A DNA stretch of 32,132 nt from an uncultured Acidimicrobiales bacterium (lineage in GTDB: Bacteria > Actinomycetota > Acidimicrobiia > Acidimicrobiales > SZUA-35), in contig CALKTH010000120.1 of the NCBI GenBank assembly GCA_937997485.1, positions 1 to 32,132 on the forward strand, written 5' to 3'. Below the pieces are notes generated by a model. The model was not told the DNA's origin, ran no database searches, and saw nothing but the letters and a program-made list of their open reading frames with translations. The first letter of the stretch is position 1. Each line of letters begins with the position of its first letter. Shown here piece after piece: positions 23,629 to 31,248 of the stretch. A program made the translations under genes and the position numbers.

Positions 23629-24593
23629 TGAGGTTCGAGACGAAGCGGCGCGGCGTGGCCGAACCCTGGGGAACCGGCGTACTGCCGACCGTCGACTACG
23701 GGGCGGTCGAAACCGCTGCAGCCACACTGACTGTTGCTCTCGGTCACCGTGTTCTCGGGCGCCTCCTCGGCGACTTTCGGAGTGTCGGTGCCGGGCCCGG
23801 CCTTGATCCTCGAGATCTTCGGGACTATCAGATCGGCGACGACGTTCGTCATATCGACTGGAACGCGACGGCCCGAGCCGGGCACGCCCAGCTGCGAACG
23901 TTCGAAGCCGAGCGAGAAGTGCACGCTTCCTTCCTTGTGGACGTCAGCGCGAGCCTGCACCTCGGGAGTGGTGTGACCGACAAACGTTCGGTTGCAATCG
24001 GCGCCACGGCGACGCTCGGGCTTGCGTTGTCCGATGGTCTCAACCGCATTGGCGTTGCCGCGTTCGACGGTCAACAGACTCACGAGTTGCCGTTCGGAGC
24101 GGGTCGAAACCACGTGCAGGACCTGATCGGCAGTCTGGGCCGGGTGGCTCCCTCGGGGGCTTGGAAGGAACGGAAGGGATTCGATACCGCCTTGCATCAA
24201 TTCGCCGAACGCCGCCACCAGCCACAACTTGTTGTGGTCGTCTCGGACTTCCTCGACACGAGGATGGCCGATGCCTTCGCGGCGCTGGCGACTGATCATG
24301 CCGTCTTCGCTGTGCAGGTGGTTGACGACCTCGATCTTCAGCTTCCCAACGTGGGAAGAATCGCCTTCGTCGACCCAGAGACGGGTCGGACACACCGAGC
24401 CCACACGGGCTCGAAGGCGGTGCGACAAGCCTTCGCCGATGTCGCTGCAGTTCATCAGGAGAGTGTTGATGCTGCTCTCGCCTCAGTAAACGCAGGCCAT
24501 CTCCGGCTCAACACGAAATCCAACTGGCTGGCCGACCTCGTCGACCATGTGGCTCATGAACGCCTCACTGATTCGTTGGGCGGTGTGGCATGA
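23625..24593 (+). CDS. DUF58 domain protein
   Basis: 322 residues. The DUF58 signature GDDVRHIDWNATARAG and a following VWA-like core (SFLVDVSASLHLGSG, LVVVVSDFLDTRMADAF) are present. It lacks a clear membrane segment. DUF58 proteins are usual partners of MoxR ATPases and BatA-like VWA proteins; their biochemical role is not defined. ATG 23625 overlaps the moxR stop by four bases (ATGA), with a second ATG at 23628 better spaced from GAGGAG. Confidence 0.9.
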   Translation: MMRFETKRRGVAEPWGTGVLPTVDYGAVETAAATLTVALGHRVLGRLLGDFRSVGAGPGLDPRDLRDYQIGDDVRHIDWNATARAGHAQLRTFEAEREVHASFLVDVSASLHLGSGVTDKRSVAIGATATLGLALSDGLNRIGVAAFDGQQTHELPFGAGRNHVQDLIGSLGRVAPSGAWKERKGFDTALHQFAERRHQPQLVVVVSDFLDTRMADAFAALATDHAVFAVQVVDDLDLQLPNVGRIAFVDPETGRTHRAHTGSKAVRQAFADVAAVHQESVDAALASVNAGHLRLNTKSNWLADLVDHVAHERLTDSLGGVA

Positions 24594-25534
24594 GCTTCGA
24601 GAACACACAGGCGTTTGTGTTGCTCCTTCCCGTTGCACTTCTGGCTATCGGGTACCTCGTGGTACAGCTTCGACAGCCTCGCTTCACTGTGCGCTTCGGG
24701 AACCTCGAACTGCTCGAACGAGCGACGAGTCGGCGCCGCGGCGTCGGAAGACACGCCGCCCCCCTCCTTCTTGTTGGCGGCCTTGTTGGACTCGTCGGCG
24801 CCGCCGCCGATCCAACCTCGGTCGAAACGACGACAGAGGCTCGGGCTCGCGTGGTTCTCGCGATCGACGTTTCGCCGTCGATGCTTGCCAATGACGTCGG
24901 CCCTACACGGCTCGTCGCTGCTCAAGAAGCAGCGCGCGAACTGATTGATGGGCTGCCGGCGTCATTCGAATTCGGAGTCGTGCAGTTTGCTGGTGAAGCC
25001 ACGCTCCTTGTTCCCCCGACGACGGACAGGTTGGCCGCCTTGCAAGCGATCGACAGCTTGGAAGTTGCCTCGGAAACGGGAATCGGGGAGGCAGTGGATG
25101 CGTCCCTTGGCACGTTGCTTCGCACCACAACGGGCGGTGACGGCATCCCCGGAGCCATCGTTGTCATGTCCGACGGCAAATCGACAGCCGGTCGGGCGGT
25201 GGAAGAAGCAGCCGAACTCGCGGCGGAAGCAGGGATCTCGGTCTCCACGATTGCCTTCGGCACCGAGGGCGGCGAAGTCGAGCTAGGTGGCCAGTTGCAA
25301 TCCGTGCCCGTGGATGGCTCGTCGCTCGAACTGCTCGCCGGTCTCACGGACGGCCGGCACTTCACAGCCGCAGACGGTGACGAACTGGCTGCCGCCTATC
25401 AGGAGATCATTGAGCCACTTGAGATCGAAGTCGAGACGCTGGTCTCCCATATGGCGACGGTGTTGGTCGCTGGCGTACTGCTGCTGCTCCTCGCTGCTGG
25501 AGCGTCCCTCGTGTTCGAGGAACGACTTCCGTGA
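24590..25534 (+). CDS. BatA-like VWA membrane protein
   Basis: 314 residues. Two N-terminal membrane segments (FVLLLPVALLAIGYLVV and APLLLVGGLVGLVGAAA) precede a VWA domain (about 85-275). Its MIDAS is AIDVSPSM (Asp-x-Ser-x-Ser), with a Thr in ASETGIGEAVDAS and VVMSDGKSTAG. A terminal membrane segment follows (ATVLVAGVLLLLLAAGASLVF). It is close to BatA of aerotolerance operons but lacks the neighbouring BatB/BatC genes. ATG 24590 overlaps the DUF58 stop. The VWA domain probably faces the outside and uses a metal ion to bind a partner. Confidence 0.9.
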   Translation: MSFENTQAFVLLLPVALLAIGYLVVQLRQPRFTVRFGNLELLERATSRRRGVGRHAAPLLLVGGLVGLVGAAADPTSVETTTEARARVVLAIDVSPSMLANDVGPTRLVAAQEAARELIDGLPASFEFGVVQFAGEATLLVPPTTDRLAALQAIDSLEVASETGIGEAVDASLGTLLRTTTGGDGIPGAIVVMSDGKSTAGRAVEEAAELAAEAGISVSTIAFGTEGGEVELGGQLQSVPVDGSSLELLAGLTDGRHFTAADGDELAAAYQEIIEPLEIEVETLVSHMATVLVAGVLLLLLAAGASLVFEERLP

Positions 25535-26697
25535 GAGGCTTCGCGATCGCTGCAACCGTTCTATTGGTGGGGCTGATCGGCTCAGCTCACACGCCGCAGC
25601 CCGCCGATGAATCGTTGACGGCCGAGAACGACCTCCCTGCTGCCATTTCCATTGGGCCCTCAATCGAGAGGGCCGGCACCGACCAGCCAGCAGCGCTCGA
25701 TACGTTGCCGCTGCGCCCTGACCGGGTCGTGATGATTCCTGTGGGTGAAGCTGGCACGCCCCTCCTTGGTGACTGGAATGGCGACCGGTCCGATAGCCCG
25801 GCGTTCTGGTTCTCCTCTGCCGGATCAAGCTTCCTTCGATTCGCAAACGGCTCGATCCTCGCCTCGACCGGCTCGCCGGACGGAGTCGCCGTGGTCGGAG
25901 ACTTCGATGGCGACGGTCTCGATGAGGTCGTGACCTGGGACGGAGTGCTTGCGGCCCACGCAACAGTTCTCGCCGGGGACTGGAAGGGAGAAGGCCGGGA
26001 CTCCGTTGTTGTCGTCCCGAACGGCACCGCGTCGAATGTGGTCAGCGGGGACTGGGACGGCGACGGCCGAGACACCATCGCCTATGTCTTCCCCGATACG
26101 GATGGCACCGTGCGGGTCGAGTTCCCCGACGATCAAGGCAGCGCCCCAGTCATCGTGGACGCCGCGGTCGGGAGCGTTCCGGTTGTCGGCTCCTTTCTCG
26201 ACCCGATCCTGCAGGACCAACTCCGCCGTCTCCGTGGGGAGGTAGCCGGTCGGCTCCCGAACCGCACGACAGAGCAAGTTGCGTCGAGCCTGGCACCTGA
26301 CGGGACCGAGCTTCACCTCGCAAGGGTCTGGGGTATCACAGTGGATCGCGCGATCGCATCGAATCTCGAGCGTTTGCTCACGGATGCCTTCATCGACGGC
26401 ATTGAGCTTGCTGGCTGGGGATGGCGCTCGCACGATCAGCAGATCGAGTTGCGACGGGCTCATTGCGGTGATTCGGAGTACGGGATCTGGCACGCACCAT
26501 CGCATTCATGCGCTCCGCCAACCGCCCGCCCGGGCCTTTCACGTCACGAGTTCGGGCGGGCGGTCGACTTCACGCAGAACGGTTCGGTGCTGACTCGATC
26601 CTCACCCGGCTTCGCCTGGCTGCAGGAGCACGCTGCGGACTATGGCTTCATCAACCTGCCATCAGAACCGTGGCACTGGTCTGACACCGGTGGATAG
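25531..26697 (+). CDS. Secreted FG-GAP-like repeat and VanY-type D-Ala-D-Ala carboxypeptidase
   Basis: 388 residues. The signal-like N-terminus is MRGFAIAATVLLVGLIGSAH. Four GDWNGDRSD-like repeats (starting about 80, 123, 149 and 173; GDFDGDGLDE, GDWKGEGRD, GDWDGDGRD) resemble calcium-binding FG-GAP units. The C-terminus is an M15B peptidase with SRHEFGRAVDF (zinc His and Asp), EPWHW and GWGWRSHDQQIELR. VanY enzymes trim peptidoglycan D-Ala-D-Ala ends. The GTG start overlaps the VWA stop by four bases. Fusion of the repeats with VanY at the end of a MoxR/DUF58/VWA operon is unusual. Confidence 0.85.
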   Translation: MRGFAIAATVLLVGLIGSAHTPQPADESLTAENDLPAAISIGPSIERAGTDQPAALDTLPLRPDRVVMIPVGEAGTPLLGDWNGDRSDSPAFWFSSAGSSFLRFANGSILASTGSPDGVAVVGDFDGDGLDEVVTWDGVLAAHATVLAGDWKGEGRDSVVVVPNGTASNVVSGDWDGDGRDTIAYVFPDTDGTVRVEFPDDQGSAPVIVDAAVGSVPVVGSFLDPILQDQLRRLRGEVAGRLPNRTTEQVASSLAPDGTELHLARVWGITVDRAIASNLERLLTDAFIDGIELAGWGWRSHDQQIELRRAHCGDSEYGIWHAPSHSCAPPTARPGLSRHEFGRAVDFTQNGSVLTRSSPGFAWLQEHAADYGFINLPSEPWHWSDTGG

Positions 26698-26765
26698 GGG
26701 CATCTCGCATCGGGCAATCCGCACCTGCTCACGGCTGGGGCGTTGAGCGGTCTGGATGGTGCATG

Positions 26766-26802
26766 AGCCGGGGTTCGAGCGGTGGAGCGTTCGACCCCGG
26801 CT
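26766..26802 (+). terminator. Stem-loop after the VanY gene
   Basis: AGCCGGGG (26766-26773) pairs with CCCCGGCT (26795-26802), extended by TCGA/TCGA with one bulged T. It lies 69 bp past the operon's last stop and is the best terminator candidate. Confidence 0.6.
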
Positions 26803-26903
26803 TGTCCTCCTCGTTGAGAGCTATGGCTTGAGATCGAACCGGCCGCAATGTGTGATGGTGCGGCCGACTTCCTCCTGCGTAGCCGTCCTGCCAGGAGAGT
26901 CAT

Positions 26904-27656
26904 ATGGAACACGTACTCGCTGTTGAGTTAGGAGACCTCGTCGTCAGATCCGCCGTGATCGACTCGGAGGGAATCAGAGGTTCGCTGACGGAAGTCGTTG
27001 GTGTTTCATCGCAAATCGACCAGCTCGACTGGGTCAAGTCGGCGTTGCTGAAGACTGGATTGCCCGGCGACACGCACGCAATCGTCATCGCCGACCAGGT
27101 CGTCAACAACCGAATCGAGTCCCTGCGTGGCGGAGTTGAGAGGCGAGTCCTGCCGGCCGATCGAATCGCAGAGGCGCTTGGCCGACCAGTCACGCTCGTC
27201 GGCAAAGTTGATGCGCTCGCCGTTGCGAGCATTGGTGCCTCGCCAGCGGAGAACCAACCGTTGACGGCCTTTTGTTGGCTCGCAGGTTCGCCCCGCTACG
27301 CACTTGTCGCCAACGGCACCTTGGTGCAGAGTGCTCGACCCTGTCGCCAGCTTCGATCAGGACCCGATCGGAGCATTGGATCTGGATCAGATGCCGTCGT
27401 CCGAGACAGAATGCACTTCGCCTCAGAAGCGGCGATGTCCGTGGTTGAACAGCACGGTCCCGATGCACTGGTTCTCGCTGGACTGGACGAAGGATCCCTC
27501 GGGTTGGTTCGGCATCAGCTCGGGGGCGTGCTCAAGACAGGCCGCCACGTGGATGTGTCGGTGGAAGTCAGTCGCGCCCACACGAGCCGCCGCTCCGTGC
27601 TCGAAGCGGCAGCTCGTTGGGTTCGTCGATCCGCTCGCGACGCGACGGTCCGCTGA
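26904..27656 (+). CDS. ROK/actin-fold-like protein, probable pseudokinase
   Basis: 250 residues. It begins with an actin-fold strand pattern (VLAVELGDLVVRSAVIDSEG) resembling the ROK phosphate-1 motif DIGGTK, but the GGTK bases of catalysis are absent. The VENDAN-like position reads KVDALA (101-106), so the catalytic Asp is doubtful. A final ASKHA-like strand is GPDALVLAGLDEGSLGLVRHQ. AGGAGAG precedes ATG 26904. It converges with the LysR-type sensor gene, 40 bp apart. Sugar-kinase activity is unlikely. A sensor role is plausible. The family assignment itself is tentative. Confidence 0.55.
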   Translation: MEHVLAVELGDLVVRSAVIDSEGIRGSLTEVVGVSSQIDQLDWVKSALLKTGLPGDTHAIVIADQVVNNRIESLRGGVERRVLPADRIAEALGRPVTLVGKVDALAVASIGASPAENQPLTAFCWLAGSPRYALVANGTLVQSARPCRQLRSGPDRSIGSGSDAVVRDRMHFASEAAMSVVEQHGPDALVLAGLDEGSLGLVRHQLGGVLKTGRHVDVSVEVSRAHTSRRSVLEAAARWVRRSARDATVR

Positions 27657-27696
27657 GCGAGTCTGGAACGTCTCTCGGAACCCTTGCCCGCTGCAA

Positions 27697-28311
27697 TCAC
27701 GCAGCGGCGAACGGCCGCCCCTCAGTTTCGGTCGGTCCGTCCAACGCATGTGCGAGCACCAGTTGCGCCTTCAACGGTTCGGCAAGCGGCAGAATCGACA
27801 TGGCGTGCCCGAGGTCGCCCGTCTCCCGGCTACCGGGAACAAGGCTGAACATCGGTTGATCCGATTCGTGAGCCAACTCATGCGGCTTACCGAGTCGAAG
27901 CTTTGCATCGGCGACGGCCATGCGGTGGAGAAACTCCGTCATGAGGTGCTGGCCCAGTCCACTGAATCCCACCATGGCAATGTCCGAGAGGTCAGATGGC
28001 GTGAGTGCTCGACTCGGCAAGTTGGCGGCCTGGTTGGAAACGACGATCAGGGAGGCCATCGCAATCACAGAGCCCGCAAGCTCCGTGGGCGGTTCGGCGT
28101 CCCACCACACGCCGGCGTCTGCCTCTCGCTCGGCGAGGGCCTCGGGGATCCGGTGTGCTGCCATCGGAACAAAGCTGGCGGCGTTCGTGAGTTGCGCGCC
28201 GAGCACATCGCACAACACCCTCCGCACGCCGGGCATTGGTGCGTGCGCAAGCCGCATTCCTCCGGTTGAAAAACGAGGCTCGATAGGGGCGGCGGGTTTC
28301 ACGATTTGCAC
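27697..28311 (-). CDS. Stand-alone LysR-type effector-binding domain, no HTH
   Basis: 204 residues read from GTG 28311, with AAAGGA seven bases upstream. The sequence from about residue 18 (GMRLAHAPMPGVRRVLCDVL) follows the LysR ligand-domain pattern: PEALAEREADAGVWWD matches the usual ExLxxGxLDxAL, then LIVVSNQAANLPSRALTPSD and VGFSGLGQHLMTEF. There is no DNA-binding domain. The open frame extends to 28524, but that part is poorly formed. It may be a soluble sensor or a partner of the divergent LysR. A periplasmic-binding protein is the alternative, but no signal peptide is seen. Confidence 0.6.
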   Translation of the reverse strand: MQIVKPAAPIEPRFSTGGMRLAHAPMPGVRRVLCDVLGAQLTNAASFVPMAAHRIPEALAEREADAGVWWDAEPPTELAGSVIAMASLIVVSNQAANLPSRALTPSDLSDIAMVGFSGLGQHLMTEFLHRMAVADAKLRLGKPHELAHESDQPMFSLVPGSRETGDLGHAMSILPLAEPLKAQLVLAHALDGPTETEGRPFAAA

Positions 28312-28635
28312 GGATATTTCCTTTGTTTGGTCGGCAGCAGGTCGGTCGCCCGCCGTTGGTCCTCCATTGATAAAGCCCACCAGGGAGTCGTTCAATCCAT
28401 GTTTTCGTTCTTGAACGAGAGCGGTATGAGATCGAATCGTCCCTCTGTCCCCAAGGGACATCCCCCCCGGTCGAGTCGGGGCTTTTCCGCTAGAACAGCG
28501 GGATTTCTGACCATTCGTCGACAACGTTCGTTCGCGGTGAACGGTTGTTCAGAGAGACCCCCTCGATCTCGCCGGTGCAGATGGCCATAGTGGAAAGCGT
28601 CGCCAGATGAAGCCCCCCGAAAGAAGCAGTGGACG
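28312..28635. promoter_or_regulatory. Divergent LysR promoter region (324 bp)
   Basis: TCGTTCTTGAACGA (28405-28418) is a perfect palindrome of the same half-sites as 21384-21399; TCGTTC-N5-GAACGG occurs at 28528-28544. TGACCATTCGTCG (28508-28520) is a near match to TGAC-N5-GTCA. No gene is seen here. Confidence 0.55.
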
Positions 28636-29589
28636 ATGGAACTCAAGCAACTTCAACTCTTCGTAGCCGTAGCGGAAGATCTTCATTTCGGTCGGGCAGC
28701 TGAACGTATGTACATCGCGCAACCTGCCCTCAGTCAGCACATTCGTCGACTTGAACGCGAGCTGGGTGTCGAGCTGTTCGATCGCCGCGGTCGAAACGTG
28801 AAGCTCACCGCACCGGGACGCGCCTTTCTCGGCGAAGCGCGTCGTGTGGTGGCTCAGAGCGAACGAGCGGCGACCGTCGCTCGTCGTGCTGGCGATGGAA
28901 GTGAGGGTGTGTTGACGCTTGGGTACTACCCAGCCGTCGCAGCTTCTGTCGTGCCAGAAATCGTCCAGCCATTCCTCGACCACGCACCAGGAATGTCGAT
29001 CCATCTCATCGCGGACGGACCGCAGGCATTGAACGACGGGCTGGTTCGAGGGGACTTGGATCTCGCCGTGACCTCTGGACCGATTCTTCGACCGGGTATG
29101 GCAACGCAGGTATTGCAACACTCACACCTCGCCGTCGTCATGCCCGTCGAACATCCGCTCACGGAGCAGTACGAGATCGATCTGACGCAACTGGAGGATC
29201 TCCCGTTAGTCACCACGGCCCGCACCGCAGATCCGCAACTCTTCGACTCCGTCGTGTCTGCTTGTCACGCCGCTGGCTTCAGCGCCCGCACGGCCCACGT
29301 CGTCAAGAGTCCAGAGCTCGTGCTCCCGGCAGTCGTTTGTGGGCTCGGGCTCGGGATCGTGCCGGCGAGCGTGATCGAGAGCTGGGCCACCGGTTCGGTC
29401 ACGTCGCGCCCGATCAAAGAGGGCCCAGCAACGGACGTGGTTCTTGCTCGGCGCGTCGACCGGTCCGAGTCCACCGTGCTCGACTTCTGGAACTTCGTTG
29501 AGGACGTGATCGCTGCTCGAGTGATCGACATCGAGGACGCCGACCCACACACGGCCGGAGCGAATTCACGAGTTGTGTCCCAGTTGTGA
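28636..29589 (+). CDS. LysR-family transcriptional regulator
   Basis: 317 residues. It starts MELKQLQLFVAVAEDLHFGRA and the HTH continues with YIAQPALSQHIRRLERELGV. The effector domain runs from LTLGYYPAVAASVVP to the end, with a hydrophilic 20-residue tail. The first 100 residues are about four-fifths identical by eye to the partial LysR gene at 31249. It is divergent from the stand-alone effector domain and upstream of the DM13 gene, giving it two plausible targets. Confidence 0.93.
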   Translation: MELKQLQLFVAVAEDLHFGRAAERMYIAQPALSQHIRRLERELGVELFDRRGRNVKLTAPGRAFLGEARRVVAQSERAATVARRAGDGSEGVLTLGYYPAVAASVVPEIVQPFLDHAPGMSIHLIADGPQALNDGLVRGDLDLAVTSGPILRPGMATQVLQHSHLAVVMPVEHPLTEQYEIDLTQLEDLPLVTTARTADPQLFDSVVSACHAAGFSARTAHVVKSPELVLPAVVCGLGLGIVPASVIESWATGSVTSRPIKEGPATDVVLARRVDRSESTVLDFWNFVEDVIAARVIDIEDADPHTAGANSRVVSQL

Positions 29590-29697
29590 CGCGGTCGACC
29601 TTCTCGCGTTGTCTCCCGCGCTCGTGTGAGACACATCTGGGCTGAATCTCGCCCTGGATGTCGAGTTCGGTCAGACACCACAACGAGAGGACAGACC

Positions 29698-30243
29698 ATG
29701 GATGAAGTCACGACCGCGCATGACCGAGCCGACGCTCCGAGGAGCGGCCGTCGGCGCGCACTGATGGTGGCAGGTGGCGCTGGAGCGATCGGGGCCGCCT
29801 GCTGGTTGGCCTTCGGCTTCTTCGGGGTGCACACGCTCTTCGTCGACTCCACCGTTGACGAGGCTGCGCCCAATCTCGTGTCGGATGCTCCCTCGGGTGA
29901 GAACATCGCAACGCTCGCCAATCCGATCGGCCAGTTCGTCGGTCGAGGACATGCAACCAGCGGCAGCGCTTCTGTCCTGGGGTTCGGCGAAGAGCGCGTC
30001 TTGCGGCTGGAAGATTTCGCAACCGACAACGGGCCTGACCTCAACGTCTACCTGGTCAGCGCTCCAGGATCGGCGAGCGATGAGGTCATCGCGTCGGACT
30101 ACGTCGACCTTGGTGACTTGAAGGGCAACATCGGCAACCAGAACTACGAGATTCCGCCAGAAGTCGACCTGGAGAGGTACTCCACCGTTGTCATCTGGTG
30201 CGTTCGTTTCGGGGTTTCGTTCGGCCTTGCTGAACTGAGATAG
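29698..30243 (+). CDS. DM13-domain protein, membrane-anchored
   Basis: 181 residues. One membrane segment near residues 22-43 (ALMVAGGAGAIGAACWLAFGF) precedes an extracytoplasmic DM13 domain: GRGHATSGSASVLGFGEERV, LRLEDFATDNGPDLNVYLV, and VIWCVRFGVSFGLAEL, with the conserved Cys. DM13 domains have been proposed to act in redox or electron transfer, but their chemistry is unproven. ATG 29698 has GAGAGGA upstream; the open frame begins at 29626, which is rejected. It precedes a convergent ECF sigma gene. Confidence 0.87.
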   Translation: MDEVTTAHDRADAPRSGRRRALMVAGGAGAIGAACWLAFGFFGVHTLFVDSTVDEAAPNLVSDAPSGENIATLANPIGQFVGRGHATSGSASVLGFGEERVLRLEDFATDNGPDLNVYLVSAPGSASDEVIASDYVDLGDLKGNIGNQNYEIPPEVDLERYSTVVIWCVRFGVSFGLAELR

Positions 30244-30288
30244 CGACGCTCGAGCGTTGGAGCGTCCCGTGTTGGAGCGTTCGCGAGA

Positions 30289-30316
30289 AGGGCGGCTCCC
30301 TGCCGGGAGCCGCCCT
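30289..30316. terminator. 12-bp hairpin between convergent DM13 and sigma genes
   Basis: AGGGCGGCTCCC (30289-30300) pairs with GGGAGCCGCCCT (30305-30316) around TGCC, between two convergent stops (30243 and 30373). It is well placed to terminate from either side. Confidence 0.78.
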
Positions 30317-30372
30317 CGTGCAGTGGCGTCATCGAAGTGCGTCGACGCAACCCGTCGCTCTGGCTTCCACTT

Positions 30373-30939
30373 CTAGAAGCGAGCCTCTTCAATCATGCGC
30401 TGCGTCTTGAGAAGCACTCGCAGCCGCTGGCGAGCCCGGTACAGGCGGCTGAGAACCGTGCCGTAGGGAACGCCCAGGATCTCCGCCACACTCTGCACGG
30501 GCCGGCGCTCGATCATCGCCAGCTGGGCAACCTCTCGGAATGCCGGGTCCAGTGAGTCGATAGCCCGGCGCAGTTCGCGAGCGGTGTCGGCTCGAACCAG
30601 ACCCTCAATCGACGTCTCGCGCCCGTCCTCACCCTCCTCACGTTCCACCAAGGTGGTCGGGTCATGAGGCTCGACGTGGCGTTGCGAATGAATCGTCGAT
30701 AGATGCGTGTTTCGAGCGATGGTGTAGAGCCACGCTCTCGGGAAGCGGCCATCGAATCGGTCGTACGCACGGAACGCCCGAAGCAACACATCCTGAACGA
30801 GATCCTCGGCATCAGCGTGATTGCGGGTGAGGGCACGGCATCGAACGCGAAGACCAGGCAGGTGCTCGGTCAGCATTTCCTCGAATGGTTGAACGTTCTC
30901 TGAGGGCTGTGGCAGTGTCGTCGTGGCGGGATGCGCCAT
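30373..30939 (-). CDS. ECF-type RNA polymerase sigma factor
   Basis: 188 residues starting MAHPATTTLPQ at 30939, with CAGGAGACGG upstream. Region 2 is ALTRNHADAEDLVQDVLLRAF and RFPRAWLYTIARNTHLS; region 4 is DPAFREVAQLAMIERRPVQS then VAEILGVPYGTVLSRLYRAR. The open frame extends to 31173 but is unrelated before residue 79. No anti-sigma gene is obvious nearby. The DM13 protein and the LysR genes are neighbours, but a functional link is inference. Confidence 0.92.
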   Translation of the reverse strand: MAHPATTTLPQPSENVQPFEEMLTEHLPGLRVRCRALTRNHADAEDLVQDVLLRAFRAYDRFDGRFPRAWLYTIARNTHLSTIHSQRHVEPHDPTTLVEREEGEDGRETSIEGLVRADTARELRRAIDSLDPAFREVAQLAMIERRPVQSVAEILGVPYGTVLSRLYRARQRLRVLLKTQRMIEEARF

Positions 30940-31248
30940 CGTTCCGTCTCCTGGGTTTTGAACACGCCGGGCATGTGCCGGTGCTCCCAGCTTGAGTGGT
31001 TCGCATCGTGGGACCAAGAGTCCTTTCGGTCTCATCCGAGACGGTCCGGTCGCTATCGATCGAGATCGAAAGTCGATCAAGTAGTGGCGCTGGGGCTCGT
31101 TTGGAGGATGCAACACCTCCCGCATCTTTGCGGTCCGCCGTGACGTGCTCATCTGAGAACGTGTCGCTTCCAATCGGGATCGATCTCGCTATCGATCGAC
31201 GCTCATTTCGCGGCCAGGGTGAACACACCACCAACGATGGAGTCCCTC
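30940..31248. promoter_or_regulatory. Divergent gap between ECF sigma and LysR genes (309 bp)
   Basis: TCGCTATCGATCGA occurs twice in direct orientation (31050-31063 and 31186-31199) in an ATCGAT-rich context. Promoters for both genes should lie here; no gene is evident. Confidence 0.5.

Noticed and set aside
27304..28269. 321-residue rightward frame across the ROK-like and LysR-sensor genes
   Set aside because: Low-complexity composition and no motif; the two real genes converge here.
28312..28524. N-terminal extension of the stand-alone LysR-type domain
   Set aside because: It would cover the divergent promoter palindrome; GTG 28311 has a better ribosome site.
30241..30290. TTGGAGCGT direct repeats near the DM13 stop
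   Set aside because: Short, adjacent to a terminator-like hairpin and easily explained by local composition.
31000..31173. Upstream extension of the ECF sigma frame
   Set aside because: Not similar to sigma factors before residue 79; a strong ribosome site marks ATG 30939.
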